A DNA stretch of 64,000 nt, taken from positions 124,001-188,000 of the forward strand of contig NZ_JAHXRI010000004.1 of the NCBI RefSeq assembly GCF_019923725.1, read 5' to 3'. Below, piece by piece: positions 61,695 to 64,000 of the stretch; positions within the stretch are counted from its first letter, which is position 1, and every line of letters starts with the position of its first letter. This DNA is from Zwartia hollandica. Its GTDB lineage: Bacteria > Pseudomonadota > Gammaproteobacteria > Burkholderiales > Burkholderiaceae_B. Both the position numbers and the translations under genes were made by a program. Below the pieces are notes generated by a model. It ran no database searches and was not told the origin of the DNA. It saw only the letters and a program-made list of their open reading frames with translations.

Positions 61695-62663
61695 ATGTCG
61701 CATAAAACGCTAAAAACAATTTTGGGAGCTTTGGGGTTCTGTGCTGTGACTGCGGTGCAAGCTGCATATCCGGAGCGTCCCATCACGCTAGTCGTGACGT
61801 ATCCACCAGGCGGAACGGCTGACCGCGTTGCACGCCTCGTCGCGCCAGAGCTTGCCAAAGAGCTCGGACAGAATGTGGTGGTGGACAATCGCGGTGGCGC
61901 GGGTGGCATGATCGGCGCTGCGTTTGTGGCAAAGGCGCCTTCAGATGGTTACACGATCATGCTCGATGCGGCTAACCATGTGCAGAATCCTGCGCTGCGC
62001 GGTTCAATGCAATTCGATACGCTGAAAGATTTTTCGTCAGTGATGTTGCTGCAGCGTGTGCCGAATGTGTTGGTGGCGAACCCTGGTTTTGCCCCCAAGA
62101 CCGTGGCAGAGGTCATTGCTCTCACCAAGCCCAAGACGCCTGTTGTCCATTACGGTACATCGGGCGCAGGTAGCGCGCAGCATTTGGCTGGAGCACTTTT
62201 TAATGCCTTGGCTGGCACACATCTAGAAGCGGTTAACTACAAGGGTGGCGCCTTAGCGATCACAGACGTGCTGTCTGGCCAAATACCGTTGGCATTCGCA
62301 ACAGTCGGGACGATTTTGCCGCATGTTAAGTCGGGCAAGCTACGCGTAATCGCCTCGGGCGGCGAGAAGCGCTCCGCCGTTCTACCGGACGTCCCAACCA
62401 TGATTGAAGGTGGAGTGGCTGGTTATTCTAGTTATGAGTGGAATGCGATCTTCGCGCCTGCAGGAACTCCTGCCGCGGTGATTACACGCTTAAATCAAGC
62501 GTTGGCCAAGGTGATGAAGCAACCTTCGGTTATGACTGGCATTGCAGCGTTTAGCGGTGAAATCATTGCTTCATCGCCTCAAGAGTTGGAATCCTTTCGA
62601 CGCGCTGAAATTAGTAAATGGCAGCGCGTCGCAAAGGAATACAGCATCAAGCTGGATCAATAG
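61695..62663 (+). CDS. Bug/TctC family solute receptor
   Basis: The 322-residue receptor has a signal peptide ending AVQAA and the patterns YPERPITLVVTYPPGGTADRVAR, VVDNRGGAGGMIGAAFVAKAPSDGYTI and VNYKGGALAITDVLSGQ. GGAG precedes the ATG. Its stop TAG (62661-62663) directly abuts the stop of the convergent Bug gene, with no base between them. Confidence 0.9.
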   Translation: MSHKTLKTILGALGFCAVTAVQAAYPERPITLVVTYPPGGTADRVARLVAPELAKELGQNVVVDNRGGAGGMIGAAFVAKAPSDGYTIMLDAANHVQNPALRGSMQFDTLKDFSSVMLLQRVPNVLVANPGFAPKTVAEVIALTKPKTPVVHYGTSGAGSAQHLAGALFNALAGTHLEAVNYKGGALAITDVLSGQIPLAFATVGTILPHVKSGKLRVIASGGEKRSAVLPDVPTMIEGGVAGYSSYEWNAIFAPAGTPAAVITRLNQALAKVMKQPSVMTGIAAFSGEIIASSPQELESFRRAEISKWQRVAKEYSIKLDQ

Positions 62664-63632
62664 TTATTCTGGCTTGAGTCCCGCATCGGCAAAGGCTTGT
62701 GCCCAAGCTTTGAGTTGATCTTGCACGAAGCTGCCGAGCTCTTTAGGGGTTGAGCCACCAAGATCGAAACCTTGTTTAGCGATGCGGTCTCGCACGTCTG
62801 GCCTCGCCATCGCTGCGTTGATCGCTTCGCTCATTTTGGTTGCGAGTTCGGCCGGCATGTTTGCTGGGCCAAACAGTGCTGCCCAAGTGCCCGCCTCAAG
62901 TGTTGGAATACCGGCTTCGGCAGCCGTCGGGACGTCAGGGAGCAATGCGGAGCGCTTTGGGAGTAGCACTGCCATCGCACGAAGTTTTTCGGCACTGATG
63001 TGCGAGAGGGTACTGGTTGGCGTGGCGAAGGTGAACTGTACATGTCCGCCAAGCATGTCGTTGATGGTCGGACCTTCTCCTTTGTAGGGGATCAGATTGG
63101 TATCAATCTTGGCCTCTTTCGTCAGCTTCGTGTGCATGAGCTGCGTTACACCGCTGTAGCTACCGTAGTTCAGCTTCCCAGGATTCTTGCTTGCGAACTC
63201 AAGAAGTTCCTTGGCATTTTTTGCAGGTACATTCGGGTTGGCGACTAACACATACACATAGCGCCCAACCATAGAAATAGGGGTAAAGTTTTTAACCGGG
63301 TCGTAAGGTGGTTTTTTGCGCAGAAGCGGAACCTGCATCATCGGAGTGTTTGAAGCTAGGAAGAACGTATAGCCGTCAGGATCTGAACGCATGACGTATT
63401 CGGCGGCAATCGCGCCATCTGCACCTGGTTTGTTCTCGACCACGACAGGCTGCCCAAGGGCAGTTGTCATCGACTGAGCCAGGATGCGGGCCACAACGTC
63501 AGTTGAGCCCCCGGGTGGGAACTGCAAGACAATCCGAACGGGCTTTGTGGGCCAGTTTTGGGCACTCGCCAAGGTGGAAAACATTGACAGAGAGGCAATT
63601 GCAACAATTTTGCGTAAGAGTGTGAAGGTCAT
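62664..63632 (-). CDS. Bug/TctC family solute receptor
   Basis: The 322-residue receptor has a signal peptide ending ASAQN and the patterns WPTKPVRIVLQFPPGGSTDVVAR, VVENKPGADGAIAAEYVMRSDPDGYTF and IPYKGEGPTINDMLGG. It is convergent with one Bug gene and divergent from the next across 148 bp, which makes a set of three receptors in alternating orientation. Confidence 0.9.
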   Translation of the reverse strand: MTFTLLRKIVAIASLSMFSTLASAQNWPTKPVRIVLQFPPGGSTDVVARILAQSMTTALGQPVVVENKPGADGAIAAEYVMRSDPDGYTFFLASNTPMMQVPLLRKKPPYDPVKNFTPISMVGRYVYVLVANPNVPAKNAKELLEFASKNPGKLNYGSYSGVTQLMHTKLTKEAKIDTNLIPYKGEGPTINDMLGGHVQFTFATPTSTLSHISAEKLRAMAVLLPKRSALLPDVPTAAEAGIPTLEAGTWAALFGPANMPAELATKMSEAINAAMARPDVRDRIAKQGFDLGGSTPKELGSFVQDQLKAWAQAFADAGLKPE

Positions 63633-63780
63633 TTTTCTTTTCGTAGATAGTTAAGTTGTCTCGTGAAGTACTTTCGTTGTTTTACTATAGCAAGACGCTG
63701 ACGGATCTAGTGGTATGCCCTAGCGTAGCCGGGCAGGCAACAAATTACGCTTTATAGTCATAAAAAATCAGGAGAGACGC

Positions 63781-64000
63781 ATGAAATTTCTTACTATGCT
63801 GGCCGCAGCTGCAGTCGTTGGTGCGCCGTTCGCATCGGTCGCGCAAGATAAATGGCCGGTCCAAAACATTACCTTTCTGGTGCCATTTCCGCCAGGAGGT
63901 CCGACGGACATCATGGCGCGACTGCTTTCGACGCCGTTGGGTGCAAAGCTGGGTACGACTGTCGTCGTCGAGAACCGTGCTGGGGCAAGTGGCAATATTG
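63781..64000 (+). CDS. Bug/TctC family solute receptor, 5' part (runs off the window)
   Basis: ATG 63781 with a GGAG site opens an uninterrupted frame to the window edge, 73 codons. The product starts MKFLTMLAAAAVVGAPFASV with cleavage near VAQD, then ITFLVPFPPGGPTDIMARLL and VVVENRAGASGNI, the standard N-terminal third of a Bug receptor. The rest of the gene lies outside the window. Confidence 0.85.
   Translation, partial: MKFLTMLAAAAVVGAPFASVAQDKWPVQNITFLVPFPPGGPTDIMARLLSTPLGAKLGTTVVVENRAGASGNI

Overview
The window reads as a chromosomal segment of a betaproteobacterium of the order Burkholderiales, most likely an Alcaligenaceae-type organism. The evidence is the order der-hisC-hfq-hflX-hflK-hflC-hisZ-purA, a RpoD with a long Lys/Ala/Pro-rich tail, and seven Bug/TctC-type solute receptors (one cut by the window edge) with no TctA/TctB membrane genes beside them. 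Base composition looks moderate (low-to-mid 50s % GC by eye), lower than in Bordetella proper. The genus cannot be fixed from the sequence alone.

Bases 1-13.3 kb are conserved housekeeping DNA on the + strand: the tail of der, hisC, hfq, hflX, hflK, hflC, hisZ, purA, a phosphoribosyltransferase gene, then the macromolecular synthesis genes rpsU-dnaG-rpoD. A CAU-anticodon tRNA follows 14 bp after rpoD, then a strong terminator. The leader of hisZ holds a terminator-like hairpin.

Bases 13.3-26.2 kb are accessory and partly decayed. They hold a MazF/PemK-like toxin-antitoxin pair, a TPP-dependent 2-keto acid decarboxylase coupled to a Tat-exported patatin, a metallophosphoesterase broken by one in-frame TGA, a protein tyrosine phosphatase that has lost its catalytic centre, a frameshifted lipoprotein, two exported proteins, a short-chain dehydrogenase, an 84-bp copy of an aminotransferase start, a DehI-like protein, a YefM/YoeB pair, the intact aminotransferase and an epoxide-hydrolase-like enzyme.

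Bases 26.2-38.4 kb form a divergent catabolic cluster. Leftwards runs hydantoinase/dihydropyrimidinase, an Asp/Glu-racemase-like protein and two complete TRAP transporters in tandem. Rightwards run an arylmalonate-decarboxylase-like protein, a GntR/FCD regulator, a second racemase-like protein and a PuuE-like deacetylase-fold amidohydrolase. The shared control region has three TGTNNACA sites and a 41-nt inverted repeat. The set suggests uptake and ring opening of a cyclic amide or imide, followed by processing of an open-chain acid. The substrate is unknown.

Bases 38.4-64 kb hold Bug receptors, a MATE exporter, a beta-hydroxyacid dehydrogenase, a periplasmic rhodanese with a YeeE/YedE sulfur transporter, trhO, a cupin, a Dpp-type ABC operon ending in an aspartoacylase-family hydrolase, an Old Yellow Enzyme, a crotonase with a class III CoA-transferase, an HpaI-type aldolase, a MetE-C-like methyltransferase coupled to a maleate-isomerase-type protein, and a nitroreductase. 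No CRISPR array, rRNA, integrase, transposase or insertion sequence was seen.
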